Shown piece after piece: positions 55,492 through 64,000 of a stretch of 64,000 bases of DNA. The first letter of the stretch is position 1. Every line of letters begins with the position of its first letter. A program made the position numbers and the translations under genes. The stretch covers positions 176,145 through 240,144 of the forward strand of contig JAFDVR010000016.1 of NCBI GenBank assembly GCA_018268855.1. The letters run 5' to 3'. Under the pieces are notes generated by a model. That model searched no databases, was not told the origin of the DNA, and saw nothing but the letters and a program-made list of their open reading frames with translations. This DNA is from Acidobacteriota bacterium (lineage in GTDB: Bacteria; Acidobacteriota; Terriglobia; Terriglobales; Acidobacteriaceae).

Positions 55492-57933
55492 ATGCGTACT
55501 GTCGATCTTCGTTCCGCTGCAAAGATGCTGTCGCTGCCGCTCGCGGCGTTGTTTACCGTAAGCGCCGCCTCGCCTCTAGGAGCGCAGACGAATCTGCCTG
55601 TCGCGGACGCGCCATTCGCTGGGAAAATTGCGCGCAATGTTCGAGATGCTAAGCCTGCATGGCCTGAAGTCGTGCATGCGCCAAAGGGCGCGCCGAATGT
55701 GCTGCTCATCTTGGTGGATGATGTAGGTTTTAGCACGACTTCAACCTTCGGCGGCCCGGTGCCGACGCCGGCGTTCGACCGGCTGGCGGCGTCGGGTTTG
55801 AAGTACAACCGATTCCATGTGAACGCGATCTGTTCTCCCAGCCGCGCTACGCTGCTCTCTGGACGCAATAATCATCAGATAGGTTATGGCACGATTAGCG
55901 AACATGCGCAGGGCTATCCGGGGTACAACTCGATCTGGCCGCTGAGTTCCCAGGGCATTGCGCGCGTCTTGCAGGGCAATGGTTACAACACGGCTGCGTT
56001 CGGCAAATGGCACAATACGCCGGTGTGGGAGATCAATGCGGGCGGCCCGTTCAACCACTGGCCGACCGGCGAGGGCTTTGATTACTTCTACGGATTTCTG
56101 GCGGCGTTTGATAGCGAGTACACGCCGCGGCTGTATCGAAACACCACTCCAGTAGAACCGCCGAAGACGGTGAAGGAGGGCTATCACCTTACGACCGATT
56201 TGGCGAACGATGCGATTACGTGGCTGCACCGCCATGATGCCGCAGCGCCGGACAAGCCGTTCTTTCTCTACTTTGCGACGGGCGCGACGCATACTCCGCA
56301 CCATGTGCCGAAGGAGTGGATTGCGAAGTTCAAGGGCAAGTTCGATCAGGGTTGGGACAAACTGCGCGAGGAGAACTTTGAGCGCGAGAAGAAGATGGGC
56401 ATCATTCCGCAGGATGCGAAGCTGACGCCGCGTCCGGCAGGTTTGGCAGCGTGGGATTCACTCTCGCACGATGAGAAGAAATTGCTGGCACACCAGGCGG
56501 AAGTATATGCCGCCTTTACGGCGCAGGCCGACTACGAGATTGGGCGCGTGATCAAAGCCATTCAAGACGAAGGCAAGCTGGACAACACGCTGATTATCGA
56601 GATCTTTGGCGATAACGGTGGCAGCGGTGAAGACGGGCCTACGGGTTATGACGTGCGGCAGATTAACGGGCAGTTGAAGGGAATTGCTGCGCGTGTGGAA
56701 CAGATGGACGATCTGGGGGGCGAACTGTATATGAATGCGACCGCCGCGCCGTGGGCGTATGCGTTCAGCACTCCGTTTCCGGGCACGAAGGCAGACGCAT
56801 CGCACCTTGGCGGAACACGCGATCCGATGGTGATCTCGTGGCCTTCGCACATTCATCCAGATGACAAGATGCGCACGCAGTTCGGGCATCTGAACGATAT
56901 TGCGCCGACGATCTTTGAAGCGGCGGGAATCACTCCTCCCACAACAGTGGACGGCATCAAGCAGACACAGTGGGAAGGAACGAGCCTTGTGTACACGTTC
57001 GACCATCCCGATGCGAAGAGCCGTCACCACATTCAATACTTCGAAACAAACGGCAACAAGGCCATCTACAAAGACGGATGGTGGGCGGGTAATCTGCTGC
57101 GCTCGTCGTGGGACCGCATCGGCACTCCGGGCTACGAGCGCGAGAAGCTGTTGGATGACAACACGCATCCGTGGGAGCTCTACAACCTGGACGAAGACTA
57201 CAGTCAGGCAGTGAACCTTGCTGATAAGTATCCGCAGAAGCTGGCGGAGATGAAGGCGCTGTTCGATTCGGAGGCGAAGCGGAACCAGGTATATCCGCTG
57301 CTTCCGCTGCGCGAGTTGATCAGCAGGCCCGAGGACAGCCGGACGAAGTTCGTCTTCCGCAGCGGTGTGGACCGGCTTGGGGCCACCATGAACGTCCATA
57401 CGGGCGCGGGTACTGGCTACACCATCACCGCGGAGGTTGAGAACAAAGGCCATGCGGATGGTGTGATTCTTGCGCAGGGCGGGCACTATGGCGGCATCAC
57501 GCTGTTTGTGAAGAACAACCGTGTGCACTTTGAGATCAACTCGTCCTCGCATCCTTCAGGTGAGATGGTTGCGACGACCGATCTTCCGATGGGACACTCC
57601 ACGATTGTGGTGGAGGTCGCGCCGAGCCCATCCCCCGAAGTGCCTGCGGGCACAAAGCGGAACGGCGTGAGTCCTTTCCCGGGCACGGGCAAGCTGATGG
57701 TGAATGGCAAGCAGGAAGCGACGGCGAAGTTCATCAACGTGCCTGCGAGCGGCGGTTATTGGTCGCCGGCGGAGTCGCTGGATATCGGCAGCGATCTCGG
57801 GTCGGCAGTGAGCACGCAGTATGAGAGCCCGGCGCGGTTTACCGGCACCATCGACACGGTGACGCTTGAGTTGCACGAGCCGGCGAATGCGGGTGCGAAG
57901 GAAAAGGCAGCGCGCAACGACGGACACTCCTAA
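55492..57933 (+). CDS. Type I sulfatase (arylsulfatase-like), exported
   Basis: 813 aa with a signal peptide (LSLPLAALFTVSAASPLGA). The FGly site is CSPSR (AICSPSRATLLSGR, Cys about residue 113), which needs conversion to formylglycine. Metal ligands include LVDDVGFSTTSTFG (DD) and FGDNGGSG (DN). GKWHNTP is the third motif. The long C-terminal part has lectin-like beta strands. It likely removes sulfate from a glycan or aryl sulfate; the substrate is not deducible. It heads the LacI-operator locus with the receptor and the fusion protein. Confidence 0.93.
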   Translation: MRTVDLRSAAKMLSLPLAALFTVSAASPLGAQTNLPVADAPFAGKIARNVRDAKPAWPEVVHAPKGAPNVLLILVDDVGFSTTSTFGGPVPTPAFDRLAASGLKYNRFHVNAICSPSRATLLSGRNNHQIGYGTISEHAQGYPGYNSIWPLSSQGIARVLQGNGYNTAAFGKWHNTPVWEINAGGPFNHWPTGEGFDYFYGFLAAFDSEYTPRLYRNTTPVEPPKTVKEGYHLTTDLANDAITWLHRHDAAAPDKPFFLYFATGATHTPHHVPKEWIAKFKGKFDQGWDKLREENFEREKKMGIIPQDAKLTPRPAGLAAWDSLSHDEKKLLAHQAEVYAAFTAQADYEIGRVIKAIQDEGKLDNTLIIEIFGDNGGSGEDGPTGYDVRQINGQLKGIAARVEQMDDLGGELYMNATAAPWAYAFSTPFPGTKADASHLGGTRDPMVISWPSHIHPDDKMRTQFGHLNDIAPTIFEAAGITPPTTVDGIKQTQWEGTSLVYTFDHPDAKSRHHIQYFETNGNKAIYKDGWWAGNLLRSSWDRIGTPGYEREKLLDDNTHPWELYNLDEDYSQAVNLADKYPQKLAEMKALFDSEAKRNQVYPLLPLRELISRPEDSRTKFVFRSGVDRLGATMNVHTGAGTGYTITAEVENKGHADGVILAQGGHYGGITLFVKNNRVHFEINSSSHPSGEMVATTDLPMGHSTIVVEVAPSPSPEVPAGTKRNGVSPFPGTGKLMVNGKQEATAKFINVPASGGYWSPAESLDIGSDLGSAVSTQYESPARFTGTIDTVTLELHEPANAGAKEKAARNDGHS

Positions 57934-58021
57934 GCGGAGCAGGCGGCTACGGCGAGGGAGAACGGAGCCGCTGCGCTCTTGCTGGATGGAGCACACGTTG
58001 CGGGATGCAGAAATTAATTGA

Positions 58022-58049
58022 TTGACAGTTTTTTGAGTGGGCGTATAGA
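58022..58049 (+). promoter_or_regulatory. Probable promoter of the TonB-dependent receptor gene
   Basis: TTGACA at 58022-58027, a 16-bp spacer, TATAGA at 58044-58049. The predicted start at about 58056 falls inside the 32-bp operator palindrome. Confidence 0.65.
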
Positions 58050-58054
58050 TTTGC

Positions 58055-58086
58055 AGCGTTGAAATGAAACGTTTCATTTCAACGCT
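58055..58086. promoter_or_regulatory. Perfect 32-bp palindromic LacI-type operator
   Basis: Bases 58055-58070 are the exact reverse complement of 58071-58086, with ATGAAACGTTTCAT in the centre as at 55438. It overlaps the predicted transcription start of the receptor gene. Confidence 0.85.
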
Positions 58087-58133
58087 CTGAAAGCCGCAAA
58101 GCCGGCACCGCGGAGATACCGCTGGGAGGGAAT

Positions 58134-61100
58134 ATGAATCGTTACATTGTGTTGGCCACACGCAAACTTTTTTGCCTGGGACTGCTGGTGCTCTTCGTTT
58201 GCGCGTTTTCAGGACGGGCATCGGCGCAGAGCGCGACGGGCACAATCTACGGAACCGTTGTAGACGCTACTGGTGCTGTCGTTCCGGGAGCAAAGGTGAC
58301 TGCGACCAACGTGCGCAAAGGCACTTCGCAGACCGTAACGACGAGCAACTCCGGCGAATATACCTTCCCGGTGCTCGAGCCTGGCGACTACACGGTGGCG
58401 TCGCAGATCACCGGCTTTCAGACGCAGACGCAGCAGGGTGTCCGTTTGGACGCCAGCCAGAACGTGCATGTGAACTTTACGCTGCAGGTGGGCCAGACGG
58501 AAGAGAACGTCGTGGTCACGGCAGACACCACACTGGTGGATACGCGCGAGTCGCAGATCGGTGCGACGGTGGACCAGAAGCGCATCGAAGACCTGCCGTT
58601 GAATGGCCGCAATGCGTACGATCTGCTCTCGATTCTTCCGGGCGTGACCAACTACGCGCCTGACGTACAGACAGGTTCCCGGCAGGGCGCTCAGATTGTG
58701 GTCAACGGAATCCCGGGACAGAACACGGCCTACTATCTGGACGGCACGTATGACACGCAGGTGTGGCGCTTTGGTGGAAACCTGTTGCCGAATCCAGATG
58801 CGCTGGAAGAGTTCCGCGTGTTGACCAGCAACTTCGATGCGGAGTTTGGCCGCTCGGCCGGTGGTGTGGTGAATGCCATCACGCGTTCGGGAACGAACCA
58901 GTATCACGGGTTGGTGTACGAGTATCTGCGCAACGATGTGTTCAATGCGAAGCCCTATTTTCAGAGTGGCGTTCCTGCGCTGAAGCAAAACCAGTTTGGC
59001 GCGAACTTTGGCGGGCCTTTGCCGATGTTGCGCGATAAGGCGTTCTTCTTTCTTTCGTACCAGGGACTCCGCATTCATCAGCCCGCGAATGTAACCTCAA
59101 CACAATTGTCAGTACCTACAGCGCTGGAACGTATGGGAGATTTCCGGCTGACACCGGAGTTCGTCAATAATGTCCCGACACGCCCGGATATCACATCCAG
59201 TGCTTCCTGCGGCTCAATTAAATACTACATATGCCCCTCTGACCTAGACCCCGTAGCACAGGCGCTGCTTCAGTTTGTTCCTGTAGGCGATTCGGACCCT
59301 AACAACTACCGCCATACGGTCCAGCAGTCGGCGAATGGGAATATCAATTCGGATCAAGGCATGGTTCGCCTGGATTATCATCTTGGCCAGAAGCACCAGA
59401 TCTCAGGCTTGTACTTTGAATCCAAGGGTGTTTCCAACGCGCCTACCGTAGGTGGCAACCAGATCGTCAGCTACGCCGGAATGACGAACTACGAAGGCCA
59501 GTACAACGCGATTGCCAGCGATATCTGGACGATTTCTCCGAACAAAGTAAACGACGTTCGCGCCTTCTATTCACTGAATCACTACATTATTGGAAATATT
59601 TACGGTAATCAGCACATGCTGGCCGATTTAGGGAGCAATGCTGCACAAGGCGGCAATTACAACGCGCAGCCCTATTTCAATGTTCAAGGGTTCTGGCAGA
59701 TGGGAACTAGCAATGCTGGTCCTAATAATCTGCCCTCCGCATCTCTCGGTATTTCGGACGTACTCCACTGGAGCCACGGCAAGCATGAGTTAAAGCTTGG
59801 CGGTGCATATATCTGGAACCATTTCGCCAGTACAGGTGGTGGATCTTCGAATGGATTGTTTACCTTTACCGGCTCTACTGTTGGAGCGACTAAAGCGAGT
59901 GCTCCGCTTGTCGATTTTCTTCAGGGAAATGCCAATTCTCTCGTTCAGAACAACGGCGTTGCCTTCCGCAATCACAATGCAGACCCATCGCTCTTTATTC
60001 AAGACAACTGGCGCATTCATCCGCGTTTGAGTCTGAATCTGGGCCTTCGCTGGGAATACTTCCCGATGTACACAGGCCAGAACAACACTGGGACCTTCGT
60101 TCTCGGTCAGCAATCCACACGCTTCCCCACTGCACCGCTGGGCCTGGTCTTTGCTGGCGATAAAGGAATTCCCGATGGCATTCTGCATACGCCATGGAAT
60201 ACGTTTGCTCCGCGAGTGGGATTTGCCTACGACGTCTTTGGCAATGGCAAGACATCCTTACGCGGTGCGTATGGCTTGTTCTACTCGGCAATGAATCAGG
60301 TATCTGTGTCGAACAATCTGGTACAGCAGCCGTTCTCGCGCTCCAAGACGGCAAACAAGACACCGGATCTTGTGAACCCATGGGCTCCCGATGACGATCC
60401 ATTCCCCTATACACCGAGCACGACGAACGCAGTCTTCCTGGCCGGTGCGAACCTTTTCGGTCTGTCAGAGAATGACCACTACATTCCTTCGGTGCATCAG
60501 TTCAGCCTGGGCGTTCAGCAGCAGTACAGCCCTAAATGGAGTTCGCAGGTCAGCTACGTTGGGAACCTGGGTCGCCGCTTCTACATCACGACGGACATCA
60601 ACTCACCGATCTATTCGTATAATGCTGCGACCAGCACGGCGGGGTTGAATGCTCGCCGTCCTATCCAGAAGCTTCTTTCACCGAATGTGTATCAATATGC
60701 CAGCATCTCGATTGCGGCGCCCCGCTCGAATACGGCATATCACTCGTTGCAGGCAACATTGCAGCGCAGGTTCGATCACCACTTTTCCTTGCAGGCCAGC
60801 TATGTGTGGTCGAAGGTGATTGGCTATAACCCTGTCGTCAATCAATACGACGTAGCCAGCAGCCGCGGACTTCTTCCTATCGACCTGCGCCATGCCTTTG
60901 TTGTGTCCTATATCTACGTTACGCCTGAGGTCCATCGCTTCAGCTTTATAGGTAAGCAGATACTTAGCGGATGGCAGTTGAACGGCATCACGAAGTTCCA
61001 GTCGGGGCAGCCATTCAATATCACTTCTGGCGTGGATGCGAACCGTGACGGGACAAACAACGATCGTCCGAACCAAGTGGGCAATCCTGAGTTGCCGGGA

Positions 61101-61433
61101 GGACGCAGCCGCGCAGAACGAGCGGCGACGTACTTCAGCAGAGCTGCATTTGCACCAGTAAACGTCAACTCGCCTTCCGTATCGCCCTACGGCAATGTGC
61201 AGTTCGATTCCATGATTGGACCGAAATACGTGAATACGGACCTCTCTGCCTTCAAGGATTTTGCAATCTATGAGCAGATGAAGCTGCAGTTCCGTGGTGA
61301 GGTCTTCAATGTCTTCAATAACGTGAATATGAATAACCCGAACGGGAATCTCAATGCAGGCGCGAACTTCGGGAGAATCTCGGATTCGGGCCCTGCGCGT
61401 ATCGTGCAGTTAGCCCTGCGGTTATCGTTCTAA
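58134..61433 (+). CDS. TonB-dependent receptor, Oar-like with carboxypeptidase-regulatory domain
   Basis: Outer-membrane active transporter of 1099 aa. Signal peptide, then an Ig-like carboxypeptidase-regulatory domain (GTIYGTVVDATGAVVPGAKV, SGEYTFPVLEPGDYTV), a plug domain (LPLNGRNAYDLLSILPGV), and a long beta-barrel ending in Phe (LALRLSF), as outer-membrane proteins do. It is typical of the acidobacterial Oar-type transporters and probably takes up the glycan products of the locus. The energy donor TonB/ExbBD is not in the window. Confidence 0.93.
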   Translation: MNRYIVLATRKLFCLGLLVLFVCAFSGRASAQSATGTIYGTVVDATGAVVPGAKVTATNVRKGTSQTVTTSNSGEYTFPVLEPGDYTVASQITGFQTQTQQGVRLDASQNVHVNFTLQVGQTEENVVVTADTTLVDTRESQIGATVDQKRIEDLPLNGRNAYDLLSILPGVTNYAPDVQTGSRQGAQIVVNGIPGQNTAYYLDGTYDTQVWRFGGNLLPNPDALEEFRVLTSNFDAEFGRSAGGVVNAITRSGTNQYHGLVYEYLRNDVFNAKPYFQSGVPALKQNQFGANFGGPLPMLRDKAFFFLSYQGLRIHQPANVTSTQLSVPTALERMGDFRLTPEFVNNVPTRPDITSSASCGSIKYYICPSDLDPVAQALLQFVPVGDSDPNNYRHTVQQSANGNINSDQGMVRLDYHLGQKHQISGLYFESKGVSNAPTVGGNQIVSYAGMTNYEGQYNAIASDIWTISPNKVNDVRAFYSLNHYIIGNIYGNQHMLADLGSNAAQGGNYNAQPYFNVQGFWQMGTSNAGPNNLPSASLGISDVLHWSHGKHELKLGGAYIWNHFASTGGGSSNGLFTFTGSTVGATKASAPLVDFLQGNANSLVQNNGVAFRNHNADPSLFIQDNWRIHPRLSLNLGLRWEYFPMYTGQNNTGTFVLGQQSTRFPTAPLGLVFAGDKGIPDGILHTPWNTFAPRVGFAYDVFGNGKTSLRGAYGLFYSAMNQVSVSNNLVQQPFSRSKTANKTPDLVNPWAPDDDPFPYTPSTTNAVFLAGANLFGLSENDHYIPSVHQFSLGVQQQYSPKWSSQVSYVGNLGRRFYITTDINSPIYSYNAATSTAGLNARRPIQKLLSPNVYQYASISIAAPRSNTAYHSLQATLQRRFDHHFSLQASYVWSKVIGYNPVVNQYDVASSRGLLPIDLRHAFVVSYIYVTPEVHRFSFIGKQILSGWQLNGITKFQSGQPFNITSGVDANRDGTNNDRPNQVGNPELPGGRSRAERAATYFSRAAFAPVNVNSPSVSPYGNVQFDSMIGPKYVNTDLSAFKDFAIYEQMKLQFRGEVFNVFNNVNMNNPNGNLNAGANFGRISDSGPARIVQLALRLSF

Positions 61434-61454
61434 GCGGAGGCGAGAAGCGAAGGT

Positions 61455-63635
61455 ATGCGTTGCAAGTCTGCGGTTTGTTCACTCCTGATTGCCGGTGCGA
61501 CTCTTTGGAGCGCACCGGCCCTGCATGCGCAGGACCCTGCCGTGCGCGTTGTCAGCAATTCATTGATGGAAGGCCCCGCCGATCCGCAGGACTTTCATAA
61601 ATGGCTCGCCGATATGAAACGCTGGCGGCACGAGCAGCGTGTTCGCATCGGGTACGATGATGCGGAGTACAAGCGTCCTGAGTTGAAGTGGACGCAGAGC
61701 AGCTACATGCAGCCGCAGATGATGATCGAAGATCGCTACTTCTACGATCCAGTCGCAGGCAAATACACGGTGGACCGTTATCTCGACGATCTGGAGAATC
61801 GCTATGGCGGCATCGACGCGGTGCTGGTGTGGCCCACGTATCCGAACATTGGTATAGACAGCCGCAATCAGTTCGATATGTTTCACGACATGCCGGGCGG
61901 CATCGATGGCATTAAGCAGATGGTGGCTGACTTTCATCGGCGCCATGTGCGTGTGTTGTTTCCTGTGATGTTGTGGGACCAAGGGACGCATAATCCTGGT
62001 AAACCCGAGGCGGAAGCTCTAGCAGAAGAGCTCACGGCTGTGAATGCAGACGGCGTGAATGGCGACACGATGATTGCAGTGCCGCGTTCGTTCCGTATCG
62101 CGTCGGATAAGACAGGTCATCCGCTGGCATTCGAACCCGAACATCTTACGCAGGACGAAGCGCTCGCCTATAACAACATGGATTGGGCGCAGGCTGAGCC
62201 CGCTAATCCTCAGCCGAAGCCGGGGCCGATGCGGAAGTATCAGGGCGTTGCGGGACCCATGTACGTGAACAAGTACAAATGGCTTGAGACGCGGCATATG
62301 ACGAACATCTCCGACCGCTGGCAGCGCGATAAGAATGTCGATCTGCAATACGCCTTCTTCAACGGCGTGGGCATGGAGACATGGGAGAACATCTGGGGCA
62401 TCTGGAACGGCATGACGGAGCGCGACTCGGAGACGGTGAGGCGCATTGCAAAGATTGAACGGCACTTCTCCGCCGATCTGGTGAGTGCGGATTGGGAGCC
62501 ACACTGGCCGATGCTGCGCTTCCAGGTTTACGCCAGCAAATGGCCGGGCGACGGGGAGACGTTGTGGACCATCGTCAACCGCAATGAGTTCGATCTGCTG
62601 GGCGAACAGATGGAAGTGCCGGTAGAGGCAGGCATGCGTTACTTCGATGTTTGGCATGGTGTGGAGTTGAGGCCTGCCATACGTGATGGCAAGGCAGTGC
62701 TCAGCTTCGACATGGAAGCAGAAGGCTTCGGCGCAATACTCGCGACCAAAAATCCTGATGAGAAGCTGCACGCGCTGCTTGGCGAAATGAAGAAGTTGAA
62801 TGCGGTTCGTCTCGACAGCTTCTCCAAGCACTGGAGTGTGCTTCCGCAGAAGATGACGGAGATTGCGAAGACCAAACCTGCGCCCGCCGCACCGGAAGGC
62901 ATGGTGAAGATCCCTGCGGCTTCATTCAACTTCGAGATCGAAGGCATCGAGATTGAAGGTGGCAACATCGCCGGTGTCGACTTCCAATATCCGTGGGAGA
63001 ACATTGCGCAACGCCGCCACAAGCATTGGATGCAGGTGGAAAGCTTCTACATCGATAAGTATCCGGTGACGAACGCGCAGTTCAAAAAGTTTATGGATGC
63101 GACTAAATACCATCCGAGAGACGATCACAACTTCTTGAAAGATTGGAAGGACGGCACCTATCCCGCAGGTTGGGAGCAGAAGCCGGTGACGTGGGTATCG
63201 CTCGAAGACGCGCGTGCATACGCGGCGTGGGCAGGCAAGCGACTTCCGCATGAGTGGGAGTGGCAACTCGCTGCACAGGGAACCGACGGGCGCAGCTATC
63301 CGTGGGGCGATAGGTGGAACGCTGCGATGGTGCCGAAGACCAATCGCTCACGCGAAGCCAGCGGTCCTGAGAACGTGAACACGCATCCGCAGGCTGCAAG
63401 TCCGTATGGCGTAGAAGACCTGGTGGGCAACGTGTGGCAGTGGACGGACGAGTACATGGACGACCACACGCGTGCGGCCGTGTTGCGCGGCGGCAGCTAC
63501 TACAAGCCAATGGGATCGCTGTGGTATTTCCCGCAGGCGTATGCATTGGATCAGCATGGCAAATATCTAATGATGTCGCCGGGCAGAGATCGGGCGGCTA
63601 CCATTGGCTTCCGCTGTGTTGTTGATGCTAGGTAA
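61455..63635 (+). CDS. Glycosidase-like/FGE-like (SUMF1) fusion protein, exported
   Basis: 726 aa. Signal peptide, then about 400 residues of a TIM-barrel, glycosidase-like domain (DAVLVWPTYPNIGIDSRNQF, VRVLFPVMLWDQGTHN, SADWEPHWP), and a C-terminal SUMF1/EgtB-type domain (FYIDKYPVTNAQFKKFMDAT, GKRLPHEWEWQLAAQGTDGR, DLVGNVWQWTDEYM, VLRGGSYYKPMGSLW, IGFRCVVDA). The two Cys that copper-dependent formylglycine enzymes use after GGS are missing (GGSYYKPMGSLWYF), so it probably does not mature the sulfatase. It follows the receptor gene by 21 bp in one operon. Confidence 0.85.
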   Translation: MRCKSAVCSLLIAGATLWSAPALHAQDPAVRVVSNSLMEGPADPQDFHKWLADMKRWRHEQRVRIGYDDAEYKRPELKWTQSSYMQPQMMIEDRYFYDPVAGKYTVDRYLDDLENRYGGIDAVLVWPTYPNIGIDSRNQFDMFHDMPGGIDGIKQMVADFHRRHVRVLFPVMLWDQGTHNPGKPEAEALAEELTAVNADGVNGDTMIAVPRSFRIASDKTGHPLAFEPEHLTQDEALAYNNMDWAQAEPANPQPKPGPMRKYQGVAGPMYVNKYKWLETRHMTNISDRWQRDKNVDLQYAFFNGVGMETWENIWGIWNGMTERDSETVRRIAKIERHFSADLVSADWEPHWPMLRFQVYASKWPGDGETLWTIVNRNEFDLLGEQMEVPVEAGMRYFDVWHGVELRPAIRDGKAVLSFDMEAEGFGAILATKNPDEKLHALLGEMKKLNAVRLDSFSKHWSVLPQKMTEIAKTKPAPAAPEGMVKIPAASFNFEIEGIEIEGGNIAGVDFQYPWENIAQRRHKHWMQVESFYIDKYPVTNAQFKKFMDATKYHPRDDHNFLKDWKDGTYPAGWEQKPVTWVSLEDARAYAAWAGKRLPHEWEWQLAAQGTDGRSYPWGDRWNAAMVPKTNRSREASGPENVNTHPQAASPYGVEDLVGNVWQWTDEYMDDHTRAAVLRGGSYYKPMGSLWYFPQAYALDQHGKYLMMSPGRDRAATIGFRCVVDAR

Positions 63636-64000
63636 TTAGCGGCTTTTTGCGCGTGGTGGCTTCGCTGTGGATTCCTTCAAGCGTAACTCTGGCTGAAGAA
63701 TGATCTGCATGGTCGCCCTTTGTCTCCGCATAGAAGTTGCACGGCTTTCTCGTGTCCCGCAGATTTAATAAAGTCTGCATGCTGGATGTAATCCTGCGGG
63801 ATGCGCAGCTTCGCCTCGTGCATAGCGCGCATAAAGCCTTTGAGGCGGCCCTGCGCGCTTGTGCCCGTGGGCGGACCGGCGATAGTGGCAATGCGTTTAT
63901 GGCCCAGTCCGATGAGGTGTTTGGTGGCTTGATAGGCGCCTTCTTCGTGCGCGCTGGTCACAGAATCGCCCTGCCATTTGGCCGGAATACGGTCCATGTA
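63636..64000 (-). pseudogene. LacI-family regulator with internal deletion (5' part outside window)
   Basis: The minus-strand frame from the window edge reads the LacI sugar-binding part: KWQGDSVTSAHEEGAYQATK, LIGLGHKRIATIAGPPTGTS, GRLKGFMRAMHEAKLRIPQD, GHEKAVQLL. It then runs into a stop at 63677. Another frame directly after has the normal C-terminal end of LacI proteins, MQIILQPELRLKEST, to a TAA at 63636-63638. About 80-90 residues that should lie between are missing, with a frame change. The protein is thus likely non-functional as a regulator of the two operators upstream. The helix-turn-helix end lies beyond the window. Confidence 0.8.

Overview
The window looks like a chromosomal segment of an acidobacterium of the Terriglobus/Granulicella/Edaphobacter type (class Terriglobia). 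This is inferred from gene content, not from a database search: an Oar-like TonB-dependent receptor with an N-terminal carboxypeptidase-regulatory-like domain, an egtB-egtD pair, an exosortase E/CPBP fusion with a tiny sorted substrate, tandem TonB-C proteins, a choice-of-anchor D protein, a GMC oxidoreductase and several Tat-exported enzymes. Most of the window has moderately high GC; the stretch at about 14.2-16.8 kb is clearly AT-richer.

Layout. 0-9.4 kb: a PAS-GGDEF-EAL protein, a DUF882/M15-like and a DUF1906-like exported protein, glpK plus an aquaglyceroporin, glutathione peroxidase, a cold shock protein and a Gfo/Idh/MocA oxidoreductase. 9.5-10.6 kb: an Xre/MbcA-RES toxin-antitoxin pair whose toxin is broken. 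10.6-16.7 kb: gyrA, then an accessory block: a PIN-domain toxin-antitoxin pair lying between two copies of the gyrA 3' end, the gyrA-type terminator, a Kiwa (kwaA-kwaB) anti-phage operon with a frameshifted kwaB, and an unknown gene. 16.9-26.6 kb: DUF899 protein, a large exported repeat-type protein, DUF3142 protein, GMC oxidoreductase, a second and intact Xre-RES pair, and an M16 peptidase. 26.6-38.5 kb: choice-of-anchor protein, nucleotide-sugar dehydrogenase and epimerase, RNB ribonuclease, egtD-egtB, ComF-type phosphoribosyltransferase, HNH nuclease, a 53-aa exported Cys peptide, a membrane protein and a DUF2809 protein. 38.5-43.6 kb: a 59-aa hyperacidic protein, an 833-aa helicase with a probable C-terminal nuclease, and glmS. 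43.7-55.2 kb: GH79-like enzyme, four tandem TonB-C proteins, the exosortase E system, purS, ppa, a GH19 endolysin-like protein and tRNA-Ser(GCT). 55.4-64 kb: sulfatase, TonB-dependent receptor and a glycosidase-like/FGE-like fusion, with two near-identical LacI-type operators at promoters and a LacI-family gene at the right edge that has lost its middle.

The most interesting parts are the gyrA-3'-end duplication that brackets a toxin-antitoxin cassette directly upstream of Kiwa, the stand-alone helicase-nuclease gene, the exosortase E with its dedicated 83-aa substrate, and the LacI-operator sulfatase locus with a damaged regulator. Several accessory genes (RES toxin, kwaB, LacI) are broken, so this genome seems to be shedding defence and regulatory functions, unless the frameshifts are sequencing errors. 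All assignments come from reading the sequence and recalling family motifs.
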